From the NCBI GenBank assembly GCA_964394585.1, contig CAYMYI010000103.1:1-15228 (forward strand): a DNA stretch of 15,228 bases, read 5' to 3'. Positions 7,280 through 15,000 of this stretch are shown here, one piece after another; position 1 is the first letter of the stretch, and the number at the start of each line of letters is the position of its first letter. Position numbers and translations under genes: made by a program. The stretch is from CAYUJH01 sp964394585 (lineage in GTDB: Bacteria; Bacteroidota; Bacteroidia; Cytophagales; Flammeovirgaceae). A model generated the notes under the pieces. The model had not been told where the DNA came from, searched no databases, and worked only from the letters and a program-made list of their open reading frames with translations.

Positions 7280-8860
7280 TTGGAACGGAAAAAGAAATAC
7301 TTCGATATTAACCCCCCTGTATTCTACACGTCGGCAGGGTTAATTCTCTTCTTTATCGTACTAACCCTTTGGGTAGGCAAACCCATGGAAGGTGTTTTTC
7401 AGCAACTTCAAGGCAGTATTACCAAACACGCCGGATGGTTGTTTATCCTTACGGTAAATATTTTACTAGTTGTCGTCCTGTTTTTTGCCTTTGGCAAGCT
7501 AGGAAGGCTACGCCTTGGCGGCGTAAACGCACAGCCTGAATTTAGCTTATTTGCATGGTTTGCCATGCTATTTTCTGCAGGCATGGGTATTGGCTTATTG
7601 TTTTTCAGTGTAGCAGAACCCATCTCAAACTTTATAACACCACCAGTACCTTACGAAAACCAAGCAGAAAAAGCCCACAATGCTCTAGTATACACCTATT
7701 TACATTGGGGGCTACACGCATGGGCTATTTATGCACTCATTGGGCTGGCGCTAGCATTTTTTACGTTTACTAAAAAACTACCTCTTTCCATTCGGTCAGT
7801 ATTTTACCCCATCTTGGGCGAACGGATTCATGGGCCTTTTGGCGATGCAATCGATATTTTGAGCGTAGTACCCACCTTATTTGGTCTAGCCACCTCGCTG
7901 GGCTTTGGTGTACAACAGATAGCATCTGGGCTGTTTTTTCTATTCGATATCCCGAATACCACCACTACGCAAGTAGTCCTCATCGGGCTCATTACGTTGG
8001 CTGCTACTACTTCGGTAGTGCTCGGGCTCGATAAAGGCGTGCGAGTATTAAGCGAACTCAACATTAAAATAGGGTTTGTTTTTTTAGTATTGATGATTGT
8101 GTTAGGGCCTACCTTGTTCTTAATAAATGGGTTTATCCAAACCACCGGAGGATACCTTCAAGAAATCATCCATATAGGTACTTGGGCAGGCACGTATGGC
8201 GATGGTGAGTGGCAAAGTAGCTGGACTCTCGTGTATTGGGCTTGGTGGATTTCGTGGTCGCCGTTCGTGGGCATGTTCATTGCCCGCGTATCGAAAGGGC
8301 GTACCGTTCGCGAGTTTGTACTAGGTGTATTGCTCGTGCCCTCGTTGCTTACCTTCTTGTGGATGTCGGTATTTGGTGGCTCAGCATTGTACCTCGAACT
8401 AAACGGCATTGGCGATGTTGCCACCGCCGTAAAAGACGATATTTCCACCGCCTTGTTCGTTATGTTGAAAGACTATCCGCTCTCCTTTATTACAAGCATT
8501 GTAGGCATTGTCTTAGTAACCAGTTTTTTTGTAACCTCGTCCGATTCCGGCTCTTTGGTTATCGATAGCATCACCAGCGGGGGTAAACTCGATGCACCCG
8601 TAGGGCAGCGCATTTTTTGGGCGCTTTCCGAAGGAGGCGTAGCGGCAACCTTGCTCATAGGGGGCGGGCTTGCAGCCTTACAGACCGCAGCACTTACCAC
8701 CGGCTTACCGTTCGCGCTTATCTTGTTGCTTATGTGCTACAGCTTGTACAAAGGGCTTACCACCGAGTACAACCGCTTGAAACGCGATGAACTTCGGAAA
8801 AACAAAGCCTCATACGAAGAAGTCATTAAAAAATTTATAGAAAACGATGAACGAACTTAA
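7280..8860 (+). CDS. BCCT-family transporter (betaine/choline/carnitine type)
   Basis: An inner-membrane protein of 526 residues with about 12 hydrophobic segments and short ends. Family motifs are G-M-G-I-G-L-L-F-F-S-V-A-E-P (101-114, the glycine-rich TM3 stretch), the tryptophan-rich TM8 signature from W315 through Y319-W320-A-W-W-I-S-W-S-P-F-V-G, ending K-G-R-T-V-R-E-F at 339-346, and F-F-V-T-S-S-D-S-G-S-L (416-426). G-M-G-I-G resembles sodium-coupled betaine carriers such as BetP, not the G-V-G-T-G of the CaiT antiporter, so Na+-driven uptake of glycine betaine or choline is likely; the substrate is inference. The C-terminal tail is about 35 charged residues, shorter than the osmosensing tail of BetP. 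The start is TTG at 7280: no in-frame ATG occurs before codon 36, and the N-terminus F-D-I-N-P-P-V-F is conserved in the family. It overlaps the next gene by 14 nt. Confidence 0.93.
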   Translation: MERKKKYFDINPPVFYTSAGLILFFIVLTLWVGKPMEGVFQQLQGSITKHAGWLFILTVNILLVVVLFFAFGKLGRLRLGGVNAQPEFSLFAWFAMLFSAGMGIGLLFFSVAEPISNFITPPVPYENQAEKAHNALVYTYLHWGLHAWAIYALIGLALAFFTFTKKLPLSIRSVFYPILGERIHGPFGDAIDILSVVPTLFGLATSLGFGVQQIASGLFFLFDIPNTTTTQVVLIGLITLAATTSVVLGLDKGVRVLSELNIKIGFVFLVLMIVLGPTLFLINGFIQTTGGYLQEIIHIGTWAGTYGDGEWQSSWTLVYWAWWISWSPFVGMFIARVSKGRTVREFVLGVLLVPSLLTFLWMSVFGGSALYLELNGIGDVATAVKDDISTALFVMLKDYPLSFITSIVGIVLVTSFFVTSSDSGSLVIDSITSGGKLDAPVGQRIFWALSEGGVAATLLIGGGLAALQTAALTTGLPFALILLLMCYSLYKGLTTEYNRLKRDELRKNKASYEEVIKKFIENDERT

Positions 8861-9719
8861 ACCTTCTCCTTTGGCAGTGAAACGGCTGCTTGTGGCAATG
8901 GATCTTACCCATATGGATACCCTTTTGCTACAGTACATTGCCTTCTTAAAAAAAATTCTACCCGATGTACAGCACATCGTGCTGTTCCATAACATCTGGT
9001 TCGACGACGACGAAAAAGCCGAAGCTATTTTGGAAAGCTTAGACCGTGCGCTAGAGGATATCTTACATGAAAAAATAGATAAACTCGCCAAAGAATACTT
9101 AGGGGATATCGCCTATAGCGTTGAAATTACCCAAAAAGACGATACCGCCCATGCGTTAAAATTGGTGCAGAAAAAAGAAAACATCCACCTTACTTTATTT
9201 GGAAAGAAAGTAGCATACGAAGGTTCCGGCTACCTTATTGAACGGATGCTACACCACAAGAGCGAATCGCACTTGATGGTAGTACCCGAAACAGCCTATC
9301 ATACCATTAACCACATTTTGGTTCCACTCGATTTCTCTAAGAAATCAGCATTGGCACTCATAAAAGCACGACAAATGGCAGCAAAAACCGATGCTAAGAT
9401 TTCGTGCCAGCATGTATATGCTATCCCACGAGTGTATTTTCCCTATGTACCGGTACAAAACTTAAAAGTTCAAACCAAAAAAAAGATGGAAGAAGCATGG
9501 CAGCGTTTTCAGCAAAAGTATTTTAAGGGAGAGCCACAACCCGATATTACCTTCAGTTTCCATGCAGAACGCTCGGTAGCCCGCATTATTTACGATCACG
9601 CCTTAAAAGCCCAAGTCGATTTAATAACCATTTCTACCGAAGTAGGAGTAATCAACAGCACGCTTATCCAGCTACTAAAGCTCAATATGCACTTCCCGTT
9701 GTTTATTGTAAATAAGTAA
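8847..9719 (+). CDS. two-domain universal stress protein (UspA family)
   Basis: A 290-residue cytoplasmic protein made of two tandem Usp domains. Domain 1 (about 12-147) opens with K-R-L-L-V-A-M-D-L-T and ends S-H-L-M-V-V-P-E. Domain 2 (about 154-289) opens with N-H-I-L-V-P-L-D-F-S-K-K-S-A and ends F-P-L-F-I-V-N-K. The ATP-binding signature G-2x-G-9x-G-[S/T] is degraded: domain 1 has E-G-S-G-Y-L-I-E-R-M-L-H-H-K-S (no third glycine), and domain 2 has T-E-V-G-V-I-N-S-T with no glycine pair. ATP binding is therefore doubtful, at least in domain 2. The ATG at 8847 lies inside the end of the transporter gene (14-nt overlap), which indicates one mRNA and coupled translation. Usp proteins next to transporters can regulate them (TeaD with the TeaABC ectoine carrier is the known case), so a role in controlling this BCCT protein is a reasonable inference. 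Confidence 0.92.
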   Translation: MNELKPSPLAVKRLLVAMDLTHMDTLLLQYIAFLKKILPDVQHIVLFHNIWFDDDEKAEAILESLDRALEDILHEKIDKLAKEYLGDIAYSVEITQKDDTAHALKLVQKKENIHLTLFGKKVAYEGSGYLIERMLHHKSESHLMVVPETAYHTINHILVPLDFSKKSALALIKARQMAAKTDAKISCQHVYAIPRVYFPYVPVQNLKVQTKKKMEEAWQRFQQKYFKGEPQPDITFSFHAERSVARIIYDHALKAQVDLITISTEVGVINSTLIQLLKLNMHFPLFIVNK

Positions 9720-9780
9720 GCCTTGTGCATCGGGAGTATCAATAACAAATCTTCGTCGTCATTGCGATTGCAAAGGCAAA

Positions 9781-9819
9781 AAAAAATCGGTGTAGTACAA
9801 TTTTTACACCGATTTTTTT
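9781..9819. terminator. bidirectional terminator between convergent genes
   Basis: ATCGGTGTA (9786-9794) pairs with TACACCGAT (9805-9813). The stem is preceded by an A-run and followed by seven T residues (9813-9819), so it can stop transcripts from both sides: the BCCT/USP operon (plus) and the phosphatase gene (minus), whose stop is at 9839. Confidence 0.85.
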
Positions 9820-9838
9820 GATTTTGTATGGCTAGAAT

Positions 9839-10954
9839 TTACCACACTACAGCATCTAGCATTTTTTGAAAGATATCGTTATTAGGATAAATTCCTGCAA
9901 AAGCCTCGGCACCCGGGCCAAAAGCAAATACAGGGATGAGCGTAGTACTGTGCCCCCCGGTAGAGAACGTGCCGGTAATTTGCCCGTAATCGTTGCCAGA
10001 ATCGGTAGGAGTACCTGCTAAGGTAAACCCACCGGTTTCGTGGTCAGCTGTTACAATCACTAAGGTATTGCCGTCTTTTTCGGCGAAATCAAGTACGGCA
10101 CCAATGGTTTTATCAAAGTCAATCGTTTCCGTAACAATGTATTCCGCATCGTTTGCATGGCCGCCCCAATCAATCTGAGAGCCTTCTACCATCAGGAAAA
10201 AGCCGGTAGTATCTTTCGAAAGAAAATCGAGCGCCATTTGCGTGGCATTGGGCAAGAAATCGCCTCTGCCATCCAGCATTCGGGGCATGCCATCGTTGGC
10301 AAGTAAGTAGCCATATTTTTGGTTGATATCCCACGTAGCAGGTGCATTTAAAGCTGTCGTATCCATCACGAACCCTTTTTCTGCTAGGGCTGGGAGTAGA
10401 TTCACACTATCTGAACGGCGAGCAAACCACTTGATTCCCCCACCGACGAAGAAATCGACAGGCGCATCTACCATCTGTTGGGCAATTTCTTCTTGCATTC
10501 TGCGCGATTTTACATGTGCATAAAAACTAGCCGGAGTGGCATGGGTGATAGAAGACGTAGAAATTACCCCGGTTTTATGTTGTTTCTCGGCGGCAATTTC
10601 CAGAATCGTTTTCAAGGCTGTGGTGTCAGTATCCACTCCAATAGCGCCATTATAACTTTTTTTACCTGCTGAAAAGGCAGTAGCACCGGCAGCAGAGTCT
10701 GTAATTTTAGCTCCTACAGGCGAAGTTTCGATGAGCCCGATATGCTTAAAACGCTTGAAATTGGGTTCGTTCTCGTTGTAGTAAAAACTAGTGGAAACTT
10801 GCGATAGCCCCATACCATCGCCAATGAGCAGAATTACATTTTTGGGTTTTACCGGAGGTGTTTCTTTAGGGGTATCCGGTTGTGGTGCTTGGCACGCCCA
10901 AAGGGCAACCATCCCCGCTAGGGCAAGTAGAGTTTTTTTTGCGTGGTGCATCAT
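9839..10954 (-). CDS. phoA: alkaline phosphatase, lipoprotein form
   Basis: A 371-residue metal-dependent phosphomonoesterase that releases phosphate from organic esters in the periplasm or at the cell surface. The N-terminus has a basic start (MMHHAKK), a hydrophobic stretch and L-W-A-C, so Cys21 is probably lipidated, followed by a proline-rich linker to residue 37. All active-site elements are present: D46 in I-G-D-G-M-G, nucleophile S87 in T-D-S-A-A-G-A-T-A, H138 and T140 in T-H-A-T-P-A, R151, E257, D262 and H266 in E-G-S-Q-I-D-W-G-G-H, D304-H305 in T-A-D-H-E-T-G-G, and H335 in G-G-H-S-T. Where E. coli PhoA has D153 and K328, this protein has H138 and W263, the same pair as the Vibrio enzyme. 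The chain is shorter than E. coli PhoA. It has its own promoter-like region and lies behind a DUF6503-like lipoprotein gene. Confidence 0.95.
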   Translation of the reverse strand: MMHHAKKTLLALAGMVALWACQAPQPDTPKETPPVKPKNVILLIGDGMGLSQVSTSFYYNENEPNFKRFKHIGLIETSPVGAKITDSAAGATAFSAGKKSYNGAIGVDTDTTALKTILEIAAEKQHKTGVISTSSITHATPASFYAHVKSRRMQEEIAQQMVDAPVDFFVGGGIKWFARRSDSVNLLPALAEKGFVMDTTALNAPATWDINQKYGYLLANDGMPRMLDGRGDFLPNATQMALDFLSKDTTGFFLMVEGSQIDWGGHANDAEYIVTETIDFDKTIGAVLDFAEKDGNTLVIVTADHETGGFTLAGTPTDSGNDYGQITGTFSTGGHSTTLIPVFAFGPGAEAFAGIYPNNDIFQKMLDAVVW

Positions 10955-11000
10955 GGTATAATTTACGTTGAATATTTAGCGATTATCCCTTAAAAAGCCG

Positions 11001-11030
11001 CAAATTATACCCTAAGCAATGATATGGCAA
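11001..11030 (-). promoter_or_regulatory. candidate promoter of the alkaline phosphatase gene
   Basis: Read on the minus strand, TTG (complement of 11028-11030) is followed 18 bp later by TATAATTTG (complement of 11001-11009). This is close to the Bacteroidota -33 TTG / -7 TAnnTTTG layout with one extra base in the -7 element. It lies about 47 bp before the ATG at 10954. Confidence 0.45.
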
Positions 11031-11117
11031 TGCCTACCCAATAAAACCTATATGAAGTTTTTGCAACATTGGTTACTATTAACAAAACAGTGTACTTATG
11101 CACGGTAAAAGCCTGCA

Positions 11118-11933
11118 CTAAGGAGTCGGCAACACATCCACTTCGGCTTGGGCGGGCATGGTAAAGATTGATGCTTCCGGCCGCTCAGCGGAGAGTTGTA
11201 TATCGGTAAATACGGTTTTGAATCGTTGTTCACCAAACCCGCCATCCTCCCAACGGTATGAAGTGAGAGTGCTAGGGAAACGTAGCCCACCGGCTTGTGT
11301 CCAGCCATCATATACCAAACTATTGAACTTATCGCTCGATTCTCCGGAAAAATAGGTAACTGTATAGGTGATAAATTTCAAATCGAATGTGGAAGGGTCG
11401 ATGTACAAATGATATTCATCTTCGGGGGAGTCGCCTACGCCATCGCCATAGCGAATGCCCACTTTGTGGTACGAAATACTATCCACTGTATGAAAACCCA
11501 TATCATCGTAACGGATGCCCGGATCGGTAAGTACATGTGGAATAGCGAAAAAATAGAAATACAAGTTATGATAAAACCGAGCCGAACTTGTCCCAAAAGC
11601 TGCTTTATTAGGTGCTACCCATACTTGTTGGCCATCGAAACCAATTTGAAAGCTATCGGCTTCAATGAGTACTTTGCGCGAGGGTAAGTCGATGGTATGG
11701 TTTTCTGAACCATCGCCGCGTTGCAACTCATACGATAACCCTCCTGCAGTTTTCCAAGCTTGGATTCCACCATTTTTTTCAAGGCACTGTTGCAGTACAT
11801 TGGGCATATCTTCGGGGTATGTGTAGGTTGTTTCTGGCAGTTGCGCATCTTCTTGTTCAGTAGTTGGCTGTGTACATCCGGCAAGCAATAGGATACAAAG
11901 CCCAATGACAATAAGAGGTTCTTTGAGTTGCAT
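11118..11933 (-). CDS. DUF6503-like lipoprotein, unknown function
   Basis: A 271-residue lipoprotein: MQLKEPLIVIGLCILLLAGC carries a clear lipobox (L-L-A-G-C, Cys20) followed by a flexible T/Q/E-rich linker to about residue 36. The folded part contains H-T-I-D-L-P-S-R-K-V-L-I-E (79-91), I-G-F-D-G-Q-Q-V-W-V-A-P (97-108), A-R-F-Y-H-N-L-Y-F-Y-F-F-A-I-P (118-132), Y-G-D-G-V-G-D-S-P-E-D-E-Y (162-174), L-Y-I-D-P (176-180) and V-T-Y-F-S-G (192-197). These blocks match what I remember of DUF6503, a Bacteroidota family with a beta-rich fold perhaps like outer-membrane lipoprotein carriers. No catalytic site is evident and no function is known to me. It lies 163 bp upstream of the phosphatase gene in the same direction and is divergent from the sensor kinase at 12037. 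Confidence 0.8.
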   Translation of the reverse strand: MQLKEPLIVIGLCILLLAGCTQPTTEQEDAQLPETTYTYPEDMPNVLQQCLEKNGGIQAWKTAGGLSYELQRGDGSENHTIDLPSRKVLIEADSFQIGFDGQQVWVAPNKAAFGTSSARFYHNLYFYFFAIPHVLTDPGIRYDDMGFHTVDSISYHKVGIRYGDGVGDSPEDEYHLYIDPSTFDLKFITYTVTYFSGESSDKFNSLVYDGWTQAGGLRFPSTLTSYRWEDGGFGEQRFKTVFTDIQLSAERPEASIFTMPAQAEVDVLPTP

Positions 11934-11988
11934 AAAAAATTGTATTTTTAGTTATTATACAAAAATGGACTATACAAGGTAGTTTAGG

Positions 11989-12004
11989 TGTCTGTTAACT
12001 GACA
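11989..12004. promoter_or_regulatory. 16-bp palindrome in the divergent gap before the sensor kinase
   Basis: TGTC-t-GTTAAC-t-GACA is symmetric except for one T-T mismatch on each side. On the minus strand it sits between a TTTG and a TACCTTG that could form a weak promoter for the DUF6503-like gene. A regulator bound here could affect both divergent genes. Confidence 0.35.
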
Positions 12005-12036
12005 AACGCTTTTTGCTTTCCAAAAATAAACGATAA

Positions 12037-15000
12037 ATGTGGTATAGGGTCTTACTGATAGTTGGAATGATTGGAGTTTGCGCTATCGCGAAGGCTCAAC
12101 AATTTGCGGTAGAATCGTACCGAGCCGCCGATGGGCTCAAAACCGATATGATTAAAGCAGTAGCCCAAGATTCACTCGGGTTTATCTGGATCGCCTCCGA
12201 CGATGGGCTCATCCGCTATGATGGGTATCAGTTCAAACATTTCCCCCAAGCCGGCGAAAGCAGCTATTTCAAAGGGTTTCTATACACAAAGAAAGGGCAA
12301 CTGCTCGCCTTTCACGATTTGGGGGTTATTTCCATCCATAACTACATAGATACTGTTGTGTTCCATACGGTGATTGCCGGAGAACGCGACCTAAAACCCC
12401 AAAAGGTACAATATCCTAAAAACGTGTACCAAGACCGCTACGAAACCTTATGGATTGCTGAGCCGCAATCTATAGTCCGCTTCAAAGACGGAACGTTCCA
12501 TCGAATCCATTTTGCGGCAGAAGACCACTCCAACTCTTTTGTGCGTTCGTTTAACTTTTTCCCCCTAGCCGATGGGCGCTTGCTGATTACTTCATACAAT
12601 GGAAACTTGTATGCCTACAATTATCGCTCAGAACAACTCGATACCCTTACCATACAGGGTGCTCCCCTCGACGAAATTATGGCGATAGGCACATTCGATA
12701 GTACCAACCTGATAGGGACCAATAGCGGACTGTATCGGTTTTCGGTAGAGGGAAACCAGGTGGCGGTAACACAACTGTGGAATGAAACGAGTGTATCGCA
12801 TATTTTGGCAATTTCCGATGAAGAAATGATGCTTTCTAGCTTTGCAGAGCGCTCGTCGTTAGTCCAAAGTACTAAAGAAGGATGGCAGTACACCGATATT
12901 CAGGAAACCAATTTTGTGGTGAACCAGGCATATATCGACCGAAATGGTTCGCTTTGGCTTAGTTCAGAAAGGGGGTTGCTCAATTTGCAGCGTTATGTAT
13001 TCAAAAGAGTGAAGTTTGCTAAAAAAAGTAATTTATTCGTAGAAGCATTGATTCCTACCTCGGACTCTATGGGGGTTTATGCCTTGGTAAAAGAAGAAAT
13101 TTGGCAAATTGACCTAGCCGGTTTACAGGCACAACTTTTAGTACAGAAACCCAGGAGCTATTTCTTAAGTGGAACGTTAGACAAAGAACAACTTTGGGTG
13201 AACAATGCCAAAGGAATTAATGTATTGAAAGGTGCAACGCTTACCTCTACCATAGACTTTTCGCACCTGGGGCAATACATGTTCGATTTATACAAAGACC
13301 CCAAAGGCAACTTATGGGTAAGCCAAGAAGGCGTACTAGGTGTTAAAAAGTTTACTCCTCAGACCGGCAAGGTGGAAATATATGCCGAAGATGCCGGACT
13401 CCCCTTTTCTATTAATTCCATTACCGGTAACGACGAAGGAATTATTACCGCTACCACCAACCCCGAAAACTTCTTATTGCAAAAACCCAACGGAAGCAAA
13501 CAATTTCATTCTATTGCACCACCTTTTCCCGAACAATACCGCAATGGATTTAAAGTAGAAGACATCGAGGTAATTCGTGATACCATTTGGCTTGCGACCT
13601 CTTCAGGCGTTTACCACATCGCTAACGACTCAATCCATAAAGTTTTATTTAATGATAACTTCGATGATGCACTCACGCGCGACTTATTTTTTGAACCCCC
13701 TCATTATTTATGGTTTGGAAATTCCTACGGGCTTTTTCGGTACCACCTCTACACAAAGGAGTATGCGCAATTCACCGAAAATGCCGGTATGCCCACCAAC
13801 AGCGTAAACGAAGAAAGCATCCTTTTGCTCAACAACTACATTGTAGTAGGTACTCCTAACGGGGTCGCTATCGCTCAAAAAGAAGAGACGTTAGAAAAAC
13901 CTGCCCCTACTCCTACATTTCTATCGGTGATGGCAAACGACCGCCCCCTTCCAATTAGCAATCCGATGGTGCCTATTCCGCACCATTCATACCTTAAAAT
14001 TGCGTATAGCAGTTTAGCTTTTCCGAGCGAATCAATTGAGTATAGCTTACGGTGCAGTGCTATAGATTCTACGTGGTCTATCCCCTCGAACCACCATACG
14101 GTAACCTATTCAGAATTACCTTCTGGCGATTACACCGTGGAAGTGCGCGCGCGTTATATGGGTACTCAGCTATGGAGCCAACCCGCCAAACTACATTTTA
14201 CCGTTGCGCTTCCCTTTTATCAGACGCCTCTTTTTTATGCGTTTGTTATGTTGGGCTTTGTGATTTTAGTATTCACTACGCGCGAACTAACGGCTCAATT
14301 TATGCGCAGACAGCAAGCCGTTTTAGAAGCAGAAGTGGCCTCTCGCACGGCAGAACTGCGGCAGGCACAACAAGAGTTGCAGGCAATTAACGAGCAGCTT
14401 GAATCGCGCGTGAGAGAACGCACTGAAGAACTAAAATCAACTAACGATGCGCTAACGCGAACTAACGAGGAACTGCTCATCCAACGCCATGAACTTGAAG
14501 AAGCCCTCAACGATTTGACACGGACTCAGCAAAAACTCATTGAAACCGAAAAAATGGCATCGCTTGGCTTACTTTCGGCAGGAGTTGCCCACGAAATCAA
14601 CAACCCACTGAATTTCATTCGGGGAGGTATCAACGGGCTTGATGCCTTTTTAAAACGAAATTTTGACGAAGTACCTGCGCCTGCCCTCCGTATGGTCGAG
14701 ATTATCCAAACCGGCATAGAACGCGCCTCAGCTATTGTAAAAAGTCTGAATCATTTTAGCCGCCAAGGCAGTACAACCGACGAAGCCTGCGATATTCATC
14801 GAATTATTGAGAACTGCTTAATCATATTACAGCATTTGACAAAGAACAAGATTCAGATTGAAAAGAAATTTACCGATGAATCGTTTGTGCTCAAAGGCAA
14901 TGAAGGTAAATTACACCAAGCTGTACTAAATATTATTGCCAATGCAGCACAGGCAATAGAACAAGAAGGTGTTATTCAAATCACAACTATGCTAGAAAAC

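Noticed and set aside
7275..7282. CAGTTTTG as a -7 promoter element for the BCCT gene
   Set aside because: No TTG at the right distance upstream, and transcription would begin after the TTG start codon, cutting off the conserved N-terminus.
11295..11687. Plus-strand 130-codon ORF
   Set aside because: Lies entirely antisense to the DUF6503-like lipoprotein, whose conserved blocks and lipobox fix the coding strand.
14052..14390. Plus-strand 112-codon ORF in another frame
   Set aside because: Contained in the sensor-kinase gene, where the continuous frame encodes the Y_Y_Y domain, membrane helix and coiled coil.
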